Below are positions 45,149 through 55,376 of a stretch of 64,000 bases of DNA, in pieces. The position numbers and the translations under genes were made by a program. The stretch's first letter is position 1. Every line of letters starts with the position of its first letter. The notes beneath the pieces were generated by a model. It searched no databases. It had not been told where the DNA came from and was given only the letters and a program-made list of their open reading frames with translations. Origin of the DNA: Marinicella marina (GTDB lineage Bacteria > Pseudomonadota > Gammaproteobacteria > Xanthomonadales > Marinicellaceae); the NCBI RefSeq assembly GCF_030065545.1, contig NZ_JASJNC010000007.1, positions 124,001-188,000 on the forward strand, read 5' to 3'.

Positions 45149-46528
45149 TCAATCAACCACTTTACCGCGATTCATTACATTATTGGGGTCAAATACTTGT
45201 TTGACTTGTTGCATCAGCCTGATCTCTTCGGCCGATTTTGAGTAAGGTAAGAACGGTTTTTTGATCAAGCCCACACCATGTTCGGCTGAGATGCTGCCAG
45301 CAAATGAATCAATCAAACCATACACGTGCTGATTAACTGATTCACACTGGGTTTTAAAGGCTGCGGTGTCCATGCTTTCAGGTTTGAGTATATTCAGGTG
45401 CAAATTACCATCACCAATGTGTCCAAACCAAATGGTCTCAAAATCAGGGTATTCTGCCGCCAGCACATCCTCCAACTGCTGCATGAACTGCGGCACTTGT
45501 GAAATTTTCACCGAAATATCGTTCTTATAAGGGGTGTAATGGGCGATGGACTCAGAAATGCCTTCGCGGTATTGCCACAGCTGTTGTGCTTGATCAATGC
45601 TTTGCGCGATGATGCCATCATTGACCCATGCTGATTCCATGCCAGACTCGAATACGTGCATGGCCTGATCCTCATCCTCATCAAACTCTAACAGCACGTA
45701 AAAAGGATGCAAATCCTCAAATGGATTATCAAAGCCCCGGTGAGACATCACATGTTTTAAAGCGCGATCTGAAAAGAACTCAAACGAGGACAGTTGCAGT
45801 GTGCCTCGAGCCAAAGCAAACACCGACATCACCGCATCCAATGAAGACAAAGCCAGCAACATCACCGCTTGATTGGGCGGCGGTGAAACCAGTTTGATTT
45901 CCGCCTCAATCACAAAGCCCAGGATGCCTTCAGAACCAATGAACAAATGACGAAAGTCCAGGCCACTGGCATTTTTCACCAAGCCCTTATTTAAATGTAA
46001 GATTTCCCCTGCACCGGTAACCACCGTTAAGCCCAATACATAGTCTCTGGTTAAGCCATACCGCAGCACCCTGATTCCACCGGCGTTGGTGGCGATGTTT
46101 CCAGCCATGTGAGACGAACCCGCCGAAGCGAAATCAACCGGATAGAATAAACCATGCTCTTCAGCAAAATGCTGCAGCTGCTCAGTGATGACCCCTGCAC
46201 CGACTTTAACGGTTTGATCAATGGCATTGAAATCACTGATTTGGTTGAACCTGACCATGGAAACAACCCATTCACCGGCTGTGGCCACTGCGCCTGCGCT
46301 GTAACCAGTACGCCCCCCTGAGGGAATCACCACTTGTTGGTGGCGGTTGGCCACTTGAATGATTTTTTGTACTTCTTTGATGTCGTTGGGAAAAAACACC
46401 ACAGCCGCTTGGGGATCATGGAAGCGAGTCCAATCTTGACCAAACTTTTCTAAATCACTGGGCTGCATGGACCAAGCCATACCGGGCAACTCCGTTTCTA
46501 ATAAAGAAGACAATTTATCTGGGTGCAT
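45149..46528 (-). CDS. FAD-linked D-2-hydroxyacid dehydrogenase
   Basis: A 459-residue flavoprotein of the GlcD/D2HGDH type: FAD_binding_4 domain (about 35-180; VIPSGGRTGYSAGAV, AGNIATNAGGIRVLRYG) and the FAD-oxidase C-terminal domain (GHIGDGNLHLNILKP, SAEHGVGLIKKPFL). It oxidises D-lactate, D-2-hydroxyglutarate or similar acids. It is divergent from serA with 54 bases between. SerA also reduces 2-oxoglutarate to D-2-hydroxyglutarate, and in Pseudomonas a D-2-hydroxyglutarate dehydrogenase recycles it. That role fits here but is inference. Confidence 0.85.
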   Translation of the reverse strand: MHPDKLSSLLETELPGMAWSMQPSDLEKFGQDWTRFHDPQAAVVFFPNDIKEVQKIIQVANRHQQVVIPSGGRTGYSAGAVATAGEWVVSMVRFNQISDFNAIDQTVKVGAGVITEQLQHFAEEHGLFYPVDFASAGSSHMAGNIATNAGGIRVLRYGLTRDYVLGLTVVTGAGEILHLNKGLVKNASGLDFRHLFIGSEGILGFVIEAEIKLVSPPPNQAVMLLALSSLDAVMSVFALARGTLQLSSFEFFSDRALKHVMSHRGFDNPFEDLHPFYVLLEFDEDEDQAMHVFESGMESAWVNDGIIAQSIDQAQQLWQYREGISESIAHYTPYKNDISVKISQVPQFMQQLEDVLAAEYPDFETIWFGHIGDGNLHLNILKPESMDTAAFKTQCESVNQHVYGLIDSFAGSISAEHGVGLIKKPFLPYSKSAEEIRLMQQVKQVFDPNNVMNRGKVVD

Positions 46529-46582
46529 ATCTGTTAAAATCCTGTTTTCTCAACTGATTCAAGTAACAAAAACGCAAAGAAT

Positions 46583-47815
46583 ATGGCTAAATTATCGCTA
46601 AGTAAAGAAAAAATCAAAGTTGTTTTGTTAGAAGGCGTTCACCCAGATGCCGAAAAGTTGTTCAAGGCCGATGGTTATGACAACATCCACGTTTACAACA
46701 GCACCCCTGAAGACGACGAACTACAGGAAATTCTCAAGGACACCCACATTTTAGGCATCCGTTCCAGAACCCAGCTAAAAGGCCAGAACTTGGCGACTTG
46801 TGATAAATTGATGGCAGTGGGCACATTTTGCATTGGTACCAACCAAGTGGACTTGGATCAATGCAAAATACAAGGCATACCGGTATTCAATGCACCTTTT
46901 TCAAACACCCGCAGTGTGGCGGAGTTGGTGATGGGTGAAATCATCTTGTTGTTGCGTGGCATCCCTGAGAAAAATGCCAAAGCTCACCGCGGCGAATGGT
47001 TTAAATCAGCCATTAATTCCAATGAGACACGAGGCAAAACCCTCGGTATCGTTGGCTTTGGCCACATTGGATCACAGTTGTGCGTGTTAGCTGAGGCCAT
47101 GGGTATGAAGGTCAAGTATTACGACATTGAGAACAAATTACCCTTAGGAAACAGCGAAGCCATGCCATCACTTGAGGCATTATTACCAGCTGTTGATGTG
47201 TTGTCCCTGCACGTTCCTGATACGGAATTAACCCGGCAGATGATAGGCGCCAAAGAATTGGCTTTACTGCCGCAAGGGGCTTTTTTGATCAATGCCGCAC
47301 GTGGTCACATCGTGGTGATTGATGATTTGGTTGACGCTTTGGAAAGTCAACACCTCAACGGCGCTGCCTTGGATGTATATCCTGAGGAACCTGCCAGTAA
47401 CCAACACCCATTTGAAACGCCTTTATTGAACTTTGATAATGTGATTCTGACCCCACACATCGGTGGCAGCACCCAAGAGGCGCAGTTCAATATTGCCAAC
47501 GAGGTGGCAGACAAACTCATTAAATATTCCAACAATGGCTCAACTTCATCGGCGGTAAACTTTCCTGAAGTGTCCTTGCCGGCCTTGCACGATGATTTGA
47601 CTCGGGTGATGCACATCCATCAGAACAAACCCGGTATGTTGGAACGCATCAACCACGCGTTCTCAAGTCAAGACATCAACATCGCAGCGATGTACCTGCA
47701 AACCTCTGGTGATGTCGGTTATGTCATCATGGATGTTAACTGCGAATCATCAGACCCCATCGTCGCACAACTCAAAGACATCGATGGCACCATCCGCGTC
47801 AGGGTATTACATTGA
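46583..47815 (+). CDS. SerA D-3-phosphoglycerate dehydrogenase
   Basis: A 410-residue enzyme, first of the serine pathway, oxidising 3-phosphoglycerate with NAD. The NAD motif is GFGHIGSQ, the catalytic His is in TPHIGGSTQEAQ, and the C-terminal ACT domain (MHIHQNKPGMLERIN) mediates serine inhibition. Length is identical to E. coli SerA. It is followed by a DUF885 peptidase gene whose start is only 20 bases beyond the stop. Confidence 0.97.
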   Translation: MAKLSLSKEKIKVVLLEGVHPDAEKLFKADGYDNIHVYNSTPEDDELQEILKDTHILGIRSRTQLKGQNLATCDKLMAVGTFCIGTNQVDLDQCKIQGIPVFNAPFSNTRSVAELVMGEIILLLRGIPEKNAKAHRGEWFKSAINSNETRGKTLGIVGFGHIGSQLCVLAEAMGMKVKYYDIENKLPLGNSEAMPSLEALLPAVDVLSLHVPDTELTRQMIGAKELALLPQGAFLINAARGHIVVIDDLVDALESQHLNGAALDVYPEEPASNQHPFETPLLNFDNVILTPHIGGSTQEAQFNIANEVADKLIKYSNNGSTSSAVNFPEVSLPALHDDLTRVMHIHQNKPGMLERINHAFSSQDINIAAMYLQTSGDVGYVIMDVNCESSDPIVAQLKDIDGTIRVRVLH

Positions 47816-47835
47816 ATCAAACCACAGGTAATGAC

Positions 47836-49584
47836 ATGAAAAAAATCAGTTTAATTATAATTTTATTGGGCATCAGCCTGTACGCAGAAGCCAACAGAGA
47901 AAGTAAAAAGCTGCATAAAATCCTTGATGAAGTCATCGCTGTGCAAACTGAGCTCAACCCACAACTGGCTTTTTGGCAAGGAGACCAAAGTAAAGCCGGG
48001 GAACTGAATGATGTTTCTGCTGAATTTTATACAAAACAAAACGATCGGCTAAAACCGCTGCTGGATAAACTGAATAAAATCAAAAGCAAAAAACTGGACT
48101 TTCAAGACCAGGTTTCACTGCAGATGCAACAAGCCTTTTTGCAAGAAACAATCGCTGATAACAACTTCAAAGAATACCAAATGCCCATCACAGCAGAGGG
48201 TTCTTTCCATGTCAACTTGGCTACCATGCACCGTTATGCCAGCTTCAACACACTTGATGATTATAAAAATCACCTCAACAGGATGCAACAAGTCCCTCGG
48301 GTGATGCAACAACACATAGAGAACATGCAAGCAGGTTTGGCACGCGGCTTCACCCAGCCACAAGTCATCATCCAACATTATCCAAAATTCATTGATACCT
48401 ACATCAAAGCAGAGCCAACCGAATCTGACTTTTACCAACCGTTCTTAAAAAAACCTAAATACGTCAATGAAACTGATTTCAGCAAACTACAACAACAAGC
48501 AAAAACCATCATTACAGACAGCATCAACCCCAGTTACCAGGCGTTCAAGTCCTTCATGGTCAAGCAATACATACCCGGCGCCCGAACCACCATTGGCGCC
48601 CACAGCTTCCCGGCCGGCGAGGCTTATTACCAACAACAAATCAAAGAATACACCACGCTGGATTTGAGTGCGGAAGAAATCCATCAGATTGGCTGGAATG
48701 AGGTCAAACGCATCCGAGCTGAAATGGAACAAATCATCAGTGAACTTGAGTTTGCCGGCAGTTTTGCTGAGTTTTTGCATTTTCTCAGAACTGACCCACA
48801 GTTTTATGCCACCACTGCTGATGAGCTGTTGAAAGAAGCCCGTGACATTTCCAAGCGCATGGATGGAAAATTACCACAACTGTTCACCAAGCTGCCAAGA
48901 CAACCGTATGCTGTTAATCCTGTACCAGCTGGTATCGCACCGAATTACACCACCGGCCGCTATGTCCCTGCCCCTTTAGACTCTACCCGACCAGGCCAAT
49001 ACTGGGTCAACACCCATGCCCTAGAAAAGAGACCGCTGTATAACTTGGAAGCGCTGACCTTCCATGAAGCCGTTCCAGGGCATCACCTGCAGTCAGCATT
49101 GACCAAAGAGTTATCTGATTTACCCAAATTCAGACAGAATGCCTACATCTCAGCCTTTGGTGAAGGCTGGGGCTTGTATGTAGAAAAACTAGGAAAGGAA
49201 GTGGGTTTTTACCAAGACCCCTACTCTGATTTTGGTCGTTTGACTTATGAAATGTGGCGCGCCATGCGCTTGGTGGTAGACACCGGTATACACGCCATGG
49301 GAATGAGCCGCGATGAGGCAATCAAACTGATGGAAGAAAATACCGCACTTTCCAAACACAATGTGCGCACCGAAATTGATCGTTACATTGCTTGGCCAGC
49401 ACAGGCCTTGTCGTATAAATTGGGTGAAATAAAAATATGGCAACTCAGGCGCCAAGCCGAAAAAGAATTGGGCGAGGCCTTTGATATCAGAACATTTCAT
49501 GATGCGGTCTTAAGCAGTGGCTCGGTGCCTTTGAATGTGCTGGAACAAATTGTTGAACAATACATCGAGGACAACAAGCCATGA
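47836..49584 (+). CDS. DUF885 zinc peptidase-like protein
   Basis: A 582-residue secreted DUF885-family protein. A signal peptide occupies residues 1-18 (ISLIIILLGISLYAEA). The zinc-binding LTFHEAVPGHHLQ motif (HExxxHH type) is near residue 405. The family is thought to be a carboxypeptidase-like metallopeptidase. The start at 47836 (MKKISLII) gives the signal peptide; TTG at 47812 is upstream but less likely. It overlaps the next gene by 4 bases. Confidence 0.85.
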   Translation: MKKISLIIILLGISLYAEANRESKKLHKILDEVIAVQTELNPQLAFWQGDQSKAGELNDVSAEFYTKQNDRLKPLLDKLNKIKSKKLDFQDQVSLQMQQAFLQETIADNNFKEYQMPITAEGSFHVNLATMHRYASFNTLDDYKNHLNRMQQVPRVMQQHIENMQAGLARGFTQPQVIIQHYPKFIDTYIKAEPTESDFYQPFLKKPKYVNETDFSKLQQQAKTIITDSINPSYQAFKSFMVKQYIPGARTTIGAHSFPAGEAYYQQQIKEYTTLDLSAEEIHQIGWNEVKRIRAEMEQIISELEFAGSFAEFLHFLRTDPQFYATTADELLKEARDISKRMDGKLPQLFTKLPRQPYAVNPVPAGIAPNYTTGRYVPAPLDSTRPGQYWVNTHALEKRPLYNLEALTFHEAVPGHHLQSALTKELSDLPKFRQNAYISAFGEGWGLYVEKLGKEVGFYQDPYSDFGRLTYEMWRAMRLVVDTGIHAMGMSRDEAIKLMEENTALSKHNVRTEIDRYIAWPAQALSYKLGEIKIWQLRRQAEKELGEAFDIRTFHDAVLSSGSVPLNVLEQIVEQYIEDNKP

Positions 49585-50057
49585 ATGAAACCCGCAACAA
49601 AACCCATGCGCTGCTGAAAAGCTTTGAGAAAAAGCCTTTGGGTTTGTGGCTGTTCTCCAAAGCCATTTGTTTCAAAGCACCTTATTTCGGCTCCATCAAA
49701 CCTGTTTTTAAGGAAATAAGGCCTGGCTTTGCACGAGCCACCATCAAGAAAAAACGTCGCGTACACAACCACATCAAAACCGTCCATGCCATCGCCATGG
49801 CCAATCTGTGTGAGTTTGTTGGTGGCACCCTGATGGAAGTATCGATAGCCAAAGACATGCGCTGGATTCCTAAAGGCATGGACATCCGTTATTTAGCCAA
49901 AGCACAAACCGATGTCACTGCCACTTGTGAAATCGACGACATCAACTGGCAGGGCACTCAAGACGTGATACTTGAAGTTGAAGTACACGACAACAACAAG
50001 CAACTGGTGGCAAAAGCCACTATTCCAATGTACGTATCACCCAAGCCACGGCAATAA
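49581..50057 (+). CDS. DUF4442 hotdog-fold protein, thioesterase-like
   Basis: A 158-residue hotdog-fold protein of the DUF4442 family, which resembles acyl-CoA thioesterases (HAIAMANLCEFVGGTLMEVS segment). It overlaps the upstream DUF885 gene by 4 bases (ATGA-type junction). The substrate is unknown. A convergent gene ends 8 bases beyond. Confidence 0.8.
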   Translation: MNETRNKTHALLKSFEKKPLGLWLFSKAICFKAPYFGSIKPVFKEIRPGFARATIKKKRRVHNHIKTVHAIAMANLCEFVGGTLMEVSIAKDMRWIPKGMDIRYLAKAQTDVTATCEIDDINWQGTQDVILEVEVHDNNKQLVAKATIPMYVSPKPRQ

Positions 50058-50065
50058 TTCAACTT

Positions 50066-51538
50066 TTATTCAAAACTGTTTTGAAATACAGCGTCGGGTA
50101 AACTGGTTAAGGTACCAATGCCAACAACAGTGCTTTCATTGCCATTTTTCGCTGTGCTTGCTTTCTCCGGCTGTTCAATCAGGGTGATTTCTCCACCTTG
50201 AATCAGACCTGTTTGCACGTCCAAGGAGGCCAATTCAATTTCTATTTCTGCGCCCACAGTCACCCGTGCAAAAAAATCATCAACACCAATCATTTCACCC
50301 TGCTGATCAAAAAATACTGCGTTTGTGGTGTCGATGCTGACGCCGAAAATAGCCAATTCAGGTTGTTGTACCAAAGTCACTAAGCCATTGGCGCTGACTT
50401 CATCGAAATTGACATTGCCAACCGCGTTTACTTGCGTCAGATACAACTGACCACTTTGGTCATAACCGCTTAATTTCAATTGTGTGGTCTCATCTAAACC
50501 ACCATCAAATAGCCCTTCTGGATCTGTAAACTGTGGTGGTATGAGCATACTTACACCTGCCACATTGACTTGGTTATTGATTACATTTTCAGGCATCACT
50601 GGAATGACCAGATTAAATCTCGGCTCAATGAATCTGACTTTTTCTGCCAATAAAGTACTGCCATTTTCAGCCAATGCACCCTCAATCTCAACTTTGATGT
50701 TCACCTGTAGGTCAGTGAAGCGGCCTCTGATATAGCGGGTATTGTTGAGTAAGTTAACTGCTTGACCCGATAACAACAACTCATCATCACCATTGAATGC
50801 ATCAATCATGCCTTCAATGATCACAGTTGACTCAGTATTGGCTATCATTTCATCAATACAGTTTATGCTGATAACTTGATCGAGCTGACTGTTGATATCA
50901 AATGCATTTTGCGCGATGGTTTGAACCTCTACCAATTCCCCTTCATCCAAAGCGACTCCACAGCCGCTGAGTTGATTGGGTAGGTAATTAATGACCTGCT
51001 CATTGATTTTAAATTGGTTGTTACTGATGGCTGTGGCATAACCAGATAGTTTCCACTCACTGAGCGGTGCCACCTTTTCAATTCTGGTAATGACAGACCT
51101 GGAAGCAGCATCGAAGAAGCCACTGACCTTAACCTCATCACCCAACGATATTTGGGGTATTGAATCAAATCCTACCAAATAAGTGTCATTGGTGGTCAAT
51201 GCCTCAATATTAAAAACTTTTACGGGCGATGTCGAAACCACTGGCCCCATATAGATATTAACCAACTCAACTTCATCTAATATACCACTGGTCACATTAG
51301 GATTAACTTCACTGGCTTTATAACGAATTTTATAACCGGTGCCACCTTGAGCCCGGGTGCCGGTGATGGTTTGTCCGTCTTCCTTAAATACAGTATCATC
51401 GTTGCTTTCAAAAGTTCTGATGTCATTGATTTTAAAGCCCGTGCCACCTTGAGCTTTGACTTCGTTATTAATTGCGGCGCTCTGTAAGGTCATACTGATC
51501 ATAACCAGAACCCAGCATAATGCGATTTTGTTATTCAT
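50066..51538 (-). CDS. Exported DUF5666-like protein with VFQNSFE tail
   Basis: A 490-residue secreted protein. The mature part is beta-rich, with repeats of the DUF5666 type (SGYATAISNNQFKINEQVINY). The N-terminus has two copies of AQGGTG[F/Y]K[I/R], about 40 residues apart. The C-terminus ends DAVFQNSFE, related to IFDDSFE of the protein at 24494. The preferred start (51538, MNNKIALCWVLVM) lies inside the preceding DUF6502 gene, whose stop is at 51531; the alternative start is 51547. DUF6502 genes often precede DUF5666 genes, so the pair is a unit. Confidence 0.75.
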   Translation of the reverse strand: MNNKIALCWVLVMISMTLQSAAINNEVKAQGGTGFKINDIRTFESNDDTVFKEDGQTITGTRAQGGTGYKIRYKASEVNPNVTSGILDEVELVNIYMGPVVSTSPVKVFNIEALTTNDTYLVGFDSIPQISLGDEVKVSGFFDAASRSVITRIEKVAPLSEWKLSGYATAISNNQFKINEQVINYLPNQLSGCGVALDEGELVEVQTIAQNAFDINSQLDQVISINCIDEMIANTESTVIIEGMIDAFNGDDELLLSGQAVNLLNNTRYIRGRFTDLQVNIKVEIEGALAENGSTLLAEKVRFIEPRFNLVIPVMPENVINNQVNVAGVSMLIPPQFTDPEGLFDGGLDETTQLKLSGYDQSGQLYLTQVNAVGNVNFDEVSANGLVTLVQQPELAIFGVSIDTTNAVFFDQQGEMIGVDDFFARVTVGAEIEIELASLDVQTGLIQGGEITLIEQPEKASTAKNGNESTVVGIGTLTSLPDAVFQNSFE

Positions 51539-52445
51539 GTATTTCATTGTGATTTTCATCGGCTTTGTAAAAATAAATACCCACACCTATATACGGTAAT
51601 AAATCTTGTTCTTCTTCTAAATCTGAATGTTGTATCAAATGTTCAATGTATTCATCGACGTCATTGGCTAATTCCTGACTCTTTTTTCGGGCATACGATT
51701 CGGCGATATTGGCCAAAGATTTAGGTAATTTGTCATGCAGAATGATTCTTTGAAAACGTGGTCCTTTGCGCTCGGGATCGATATTGTGGTCAATAGTCTC
51801 AAGCAGGTATTGGGTTGATAAACCCAAAAAATCAATGTTTTGTATGTCATCCGGATCATTTTCCGTGAGGTAATAAGGTTTGATTAATTCAACAAATCCC
51901 TCGGGATCGAAACTCACCGACTCAGAGCGCAAAAGTTCATCCAGGATAGATCGTATGGTTGCTCCACCAGAATACTTTTCAACCAGGTATTTAAAATCAG
52001 GCTCATCAGATGACTCCAATGGAATGATTTTAATCTGTTGTCCACGGTGATTTCTGTATGCCTCATCCTCAACCCATCCGGTCAGCACCCTGCCAGCACG
52101 ATGCCACTTCCTGTGGCTTTGGTCGGCATTGAATAAGTCAACTTTTAATTGGGCATCGACCTGCGCTCTGGATAAGCCAGTGATGACAGCGATGCGTGAT
52201 TTGGTAGGCGGCTTGCCATTCAAGCCAAAATATTTGCTGGAAACATCCACATAGGTCCACTTCAAAATTTCACTGACTTCATGAAATGGCACATTGAACC
52301 GCAACAAAACCCTGACCAAAGGCCTAAAGATTTGAATCAGCATCTGCCGCACAACTTCTACTAGTTTTTGACTCATATGATGTTTTAAATTTTCCCGCTT
52401 TTTATTATTTTGCTGCATCAGATGTTTTGACTGAGCTGCAGTCAA
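51531..52445 (-). CDS. DUF6502 family protein
   Basis: A 304-residue cytoplasmic protein of the DUF6502 family. The N-terminal region has FRPLVRVLLRFNVPFHEVSEILKWTYVDVS and a helix-turn-helix-like segment SRIAVITGLSRAQVDAQLK, so a DNA-binding or regulatory role is possible. It overlaps the DUF5666-like gene by 8 bases. Function is not known. Confidence 0.8.
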   Translation of the reverse strand: MTAAQSKHLMQQNNKKRENLKHHMSQKLVEVVRQMLIQIFRPLVRVLLRFNVPFHEVSEILKWTYVDVSSKYFGLNGKPPTKSRIAVITGLSRAQVDAQLKVDLFNADQSHRKWHRAGRVLTGWVEDEAYRNHRGQQIKIIPLESSDEPDFKYLVEKYSGGATIRSILDELLRSESVSFDPEGFVELIKPYYLTENDPDDIQNIDFLGLSTQYLLETIDHNIDPERKGPRFQRIILHDKLPKSLANIAESYARKKSQELANDVDEYIEHLIQHSDLEEEQDLLPYIGVGIYFYKADENHNEIHE

Positions 52446-52520
52446 ATAGATCTAATTGCAATTAATTCAGCAAATCATACATGAAACATGCGCTGATTGT
52501 AACGATTTATTCTAAAACTA

Positions 52521-52546
52521 AAAAACCCTGCCGAAGCAGGGTTTTT
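52521..52546 (-). terminator. Terminator after the subtilase gene
   Basis: The stem AACCCTGC/GCAGGGTT with a CGAA loop is flanked by A and T runs on both sides. It lies 26 bases after the minus-strand subtilase stop at 52572 and can also act as the plus-strand terminator. Confidence 0.85.
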
Positions 52547-52571
52547 AAATACCAATTCAATGAATTTAGTT

Positions 52572-54380
52572 TTACAAATTAATCTCATTGGTACATGTTG
52601 ACGTAGAACCTGCCTCACACACTTGGAAACTGTAAGAGGAGTTTTTGTTCACAGTGAATGACGCAGAACCATCGTTGTTGGTAGTACTATTAAAACTACC
52701 ATTGATGTACACATCAACATTTGAGGTTGAACCACCTGTCCAAGTCAAATCAGCTTGGCGATTTCCTCTGCTGCGACTACCAGACAATGTCATGTCTGCA
52801 CCAGTAGGTGGTTCAGGATCGGTTCCCCCACCGTCACACCCATTGGCTGCTAAGTAATCGCTGGCATCTTTGGCTTTGACAATGCCATAACCAAAGTCGA
52901 CATCACGTCCAGCTGGACCGATGTCTTGCGCCGACGCTTTCATCGCCGCGCGTATTTCTTCACCCGTACAATTAGGATGATTGGACCAAATCAATGCCGC
53001 TGCACCAGCCACAGTTGGTGTGGCCATTGAGGTACCAGAGAACACCGCATAATCACCGACAGTACTGTCTACAGTGACAGTTGAAGCGCCCACCAATGTA
53101 GCGCGATCTTCCAGTGCTGTACCTACGGTTGGAATCGAAGTGGTAGCGCCCGCTATGTCCATATAAACAACGCCTTCTCCCGCCACATTGTTAATGACCA
53201 CAGCACCGACACCACCAGATAAACCACAATTGTTGACCTTATCAGCGAATGAAATATTGCCTCGATCAATGATACAAACCTTACCAGCAGCACCAGCATC
53301 CACAGCTTCTGCAGTACCCATAAAGTATCCTGCGGCCGTTACCGTACCATTGTTATCAGTGGCAGCAGCAGCTACACCGGTACCATCTGCTGTCACTGCA
53401 GCGACGGCGCCAGTTCCAGATGGAACCGTTGATAACACATCTTGGCCACCTGCAGATAACTCTACACCGTAGCCATCATTATCTTCAGTTCTTAGTCTCT
53501 TACCACGACCGGTGGTAACAGTGTGAGATGGAAATTGTGAGGCTGCGTATTTTTCATCGTCTTTATTCACACCACCAATCATGGTGACTGACTTATAACC
53601 TGCTGGGTATGATCGAACACTGTTACCATCATTACCAGCTGCAGCGACTATTAACCCACCATTTGCGACAAAATTATCCATGGCATTTTCTTCTACGGAA
53701 TTTGATCCGCCACCACCCAAAGACATGTTCACAATATTAGCACCTGCGGCACCACAAAGCTCAACGGCTTGAGCCAAATCAGATGAATAACCCCAACCTG
53801 CATCGTTAAACACTTTGATGATGTGCATGGGCACACCAGGCGCCACACCAATGATACCAAAAGCATTATCCGCAGCACCGATGGTTCCAGCTACATGTGT
53901 ACCATGTGCGCCACCATCGCGAAACCAATCACCTGTCCCTGAATCACTGTTACCCGTGATTTTAGAGAAATCAAAGTCAAGGTTTGCACCACCTGTTTCA
54001 CCTACATTCCTTGCGATACCTGAGTCAATCACACACACTTTCTGACCAGGTTGTAGGGTTAATTGATCGCCTTCCACTTGATAATAATTATAGGGATAGA
54101 CTTGGGTGCTGTTTGGGTTACCTGCACTGTCAGAAAAACCCATTGGATAACGCTTCAGATCGACTTCCATGTTTCTAAAACCATTTCTTCCGCGCATGTT
54201 TGACTTACCATTCTCGTCCAGTTCAACAGCAAACCAGCCACTGCCGTTGGCCAGAACTTGATGGCCAAGTTTCAATCCATTACCGTTGCCCTCATGGGTA
54301 ACAATCATACGCTCAGCTTGAGCAAAAGTTCCCAGTGCCAACATCGTTGCCACACAGGTTTTTCTCATATTTAATTTCAT
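52572..54380 (-). CDS. Secreted S8 subtilisin-like peptidase with PA insertion
   Basis: A 602-residue exported serine peptidase. The signal peptide is about 1-22. The catalytic Asp (about 118, CVIDSGIA), His (about 160, HGTHVAGTIG) and Ser (about 446, SGTSMATPTVAG) are present. A protease-associated (PA) domain (about 330-420, KVCIIDRGNISFADKV) is inserted between His and Ser. The last 80 residues form a beta domain similar to fibronectin type III (GNRQADLTWTGGSTSNVDVYING). It should degrade extracellular protein. AGAGGA lies 7 bases before the ATG. Confidence 0.93.
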   Translation of the reverse strand: MKLNMRKTCVATMLALGTFAQAERMIVTHEGNGNGLKLGHQVLANGSGWFAVELDENGKSNMRGRNGFRNMEVDLKRYPMGFSDSAGNPNSTQVYPYNYYQVEGDQLTLQPGQKVCVIDSGIARNVGETGGANLDFDFSKITGNSDSGTGDWFRDGGAHGTHVAGTIGAADNAFGIIGVAPGVPMHIIKVFNDAGWGYSSDLAQAVELCGAAGANIVNMSLGGGGSNSVEENAMDNFVANGGLIVAAAGNDGNSVRSYPAGYKSVTMIGGVNKDDEKYAASQFPSHTVTTGRGKRLRTEDNDGYGVELSAGGQDVLSTVPSGTGAVAAVTADGTGVAAAATDNNGTVTAAGYFMGTAEAVDAGAAGKVCIIDRGNISFADKVNNCGLSGGVGAVVINNVAGEGVVYMDIAGATTSIPTVGTALEDRATLVGASTVTVDSTVGDYAVFSGTSMATPTVAGAAALIWSNHPNCTGEEIRAAMKASAQDIGPAGRDVDFGYGIVKAKDASDYLAANGCDGGGTDPEPPTGADMTLSGSRSRGNRQADLTWTGGSTSNVDVYINGSFNSTTNNDGSASFTVNKNSSYSFQVCEAGSTSTCTNEINL

Positions 54381-54696
54381 TTAGTATTCCTCTCTTTTTT
54401 GTATTGAAATCGTCTGAAATCATTTATTTTTTTTATTAATTCCAAAGGATTATTTGAATGCCAGTTAAGGCTGATAGTGATTAAAGCAATATTTTTTCAA
54501 AAAAACAACACTATTTAGTTAATTTTGTAATATTTATTTCATTATTTGTCTATTTGAAATTTATTTAGCATGTTTCAATCAATTTTATCTATTTACACTG
54601 AAGCCATTGAGAAAGATATATGGGCAAACCGCGCTTTCTATCTTTCATTATCAGCAGCACTCTCATACAATACCTTTTTACTATTCAAATCATTGC
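54381..54696. other. Divergent intergenic region (subtilase/rnt)
   Basis: A 316-base AT-rich region between the start codons of the subtilase and RNase T. It must hold two promoters, but no good -10/-35 pair stands out. In-frame ATGs at 54570 and 54607 precede rnt, but these give poorly conserved extensions and are not called. Confidence 0.4.
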
Positions 54697-55317
54697 ATGC
54701 CCACAATCAAAGACAGATTCCGAGGATTTCTACCCGTTGTGGTGGATGTTGAAACCGGCGGATTCAATAACCAAACCGACGCGCTGCTAGAAATCGCCGC
54801 GGTTATCATTGAAATGGAAGAGGACGGTACCTTAAAGAAAGGTGAAACCATCAACGCTTATGTAACACCTTTTGAGGGATCGAACATTGACCCGAAGGCA
54901 CTGGAAATCACAGGCATTGATTTGAATCATCCACTGCGCCAATCGCTGGATGAAAATGCCGCATTAGGTAAAATCTTCACCCCAATACGCAAAGCCATCA
55001 AAGCCACCAACTGTACCCGAGCCATTTTGGTTGGGCACAACGCACACTTTGATTTGGGCTTTGTGCATGCCGCGGCTGACCGGGCGGGTATCAAGCGCAA
55101 TCCGTTTCACCCATTCAGTTGTTTTGATACTGCCACCTTATCGGCTTTGGCTTATGGCCAAACGGTGTTGGCCAGGGGCATAGATGCTGCTGGCATCGAA
55201 TGGGCTTCAGACCAAGCCCACTCTGCTTTGTATGACACTGAGAAAACGGCGGAATTATTCTGTAAGATATTTAACCAAGCCAAAGACACTGGCATGTACA
55301 CACCAAAAATCAAGTGA
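54697..55317 (+). CDS. Ribonuclease T
   Basis: A 206-residue DEDD-family exoribonuclease that trims the 3' ends of tRNA and other small RNAs. The first exonuclease motif is VVDVETGGF, the second [16 protein letters not shown] and the third [12 protein letters not shown]. coli RNase T is 215 residues. The start at 54697 ([22 protein letters not shown]) matches the family, whereas frames starting at 54607 add 30 non-conserved residues. Confidence 0.92.
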   Translation: MPTIKDRFRGFLPVVVDVETGGFNNQTDALLEIAAVIIEMEEDGTLKKGETINAYVTPFEGSNIDPKALEITGIDLNHPLRQSLDENAALGKIFTPIRKAIKATNCTRAILVGHNAHFDLGFVHAAADRAGIKRNPFHPFSCFDTATLSALAYGQTVLARGIDAAGIEWASDQAHSALYDTEKTAELFCKIFNQAKDTGMYTPKIK

Positions 55318-55376
55318 CCCCAAATGCCTTCAACAAAATGGCATGTTTGAGGCCCAGGCAAGTTTAAAAATACCAA

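Noticed and set aside
54570-54696. In-frame N-terminal extension of RNase T and an overlapping 60-codon frame
   Set aside because: The extension is not conserved; MPTIKDRF at 54697 matches the family start.
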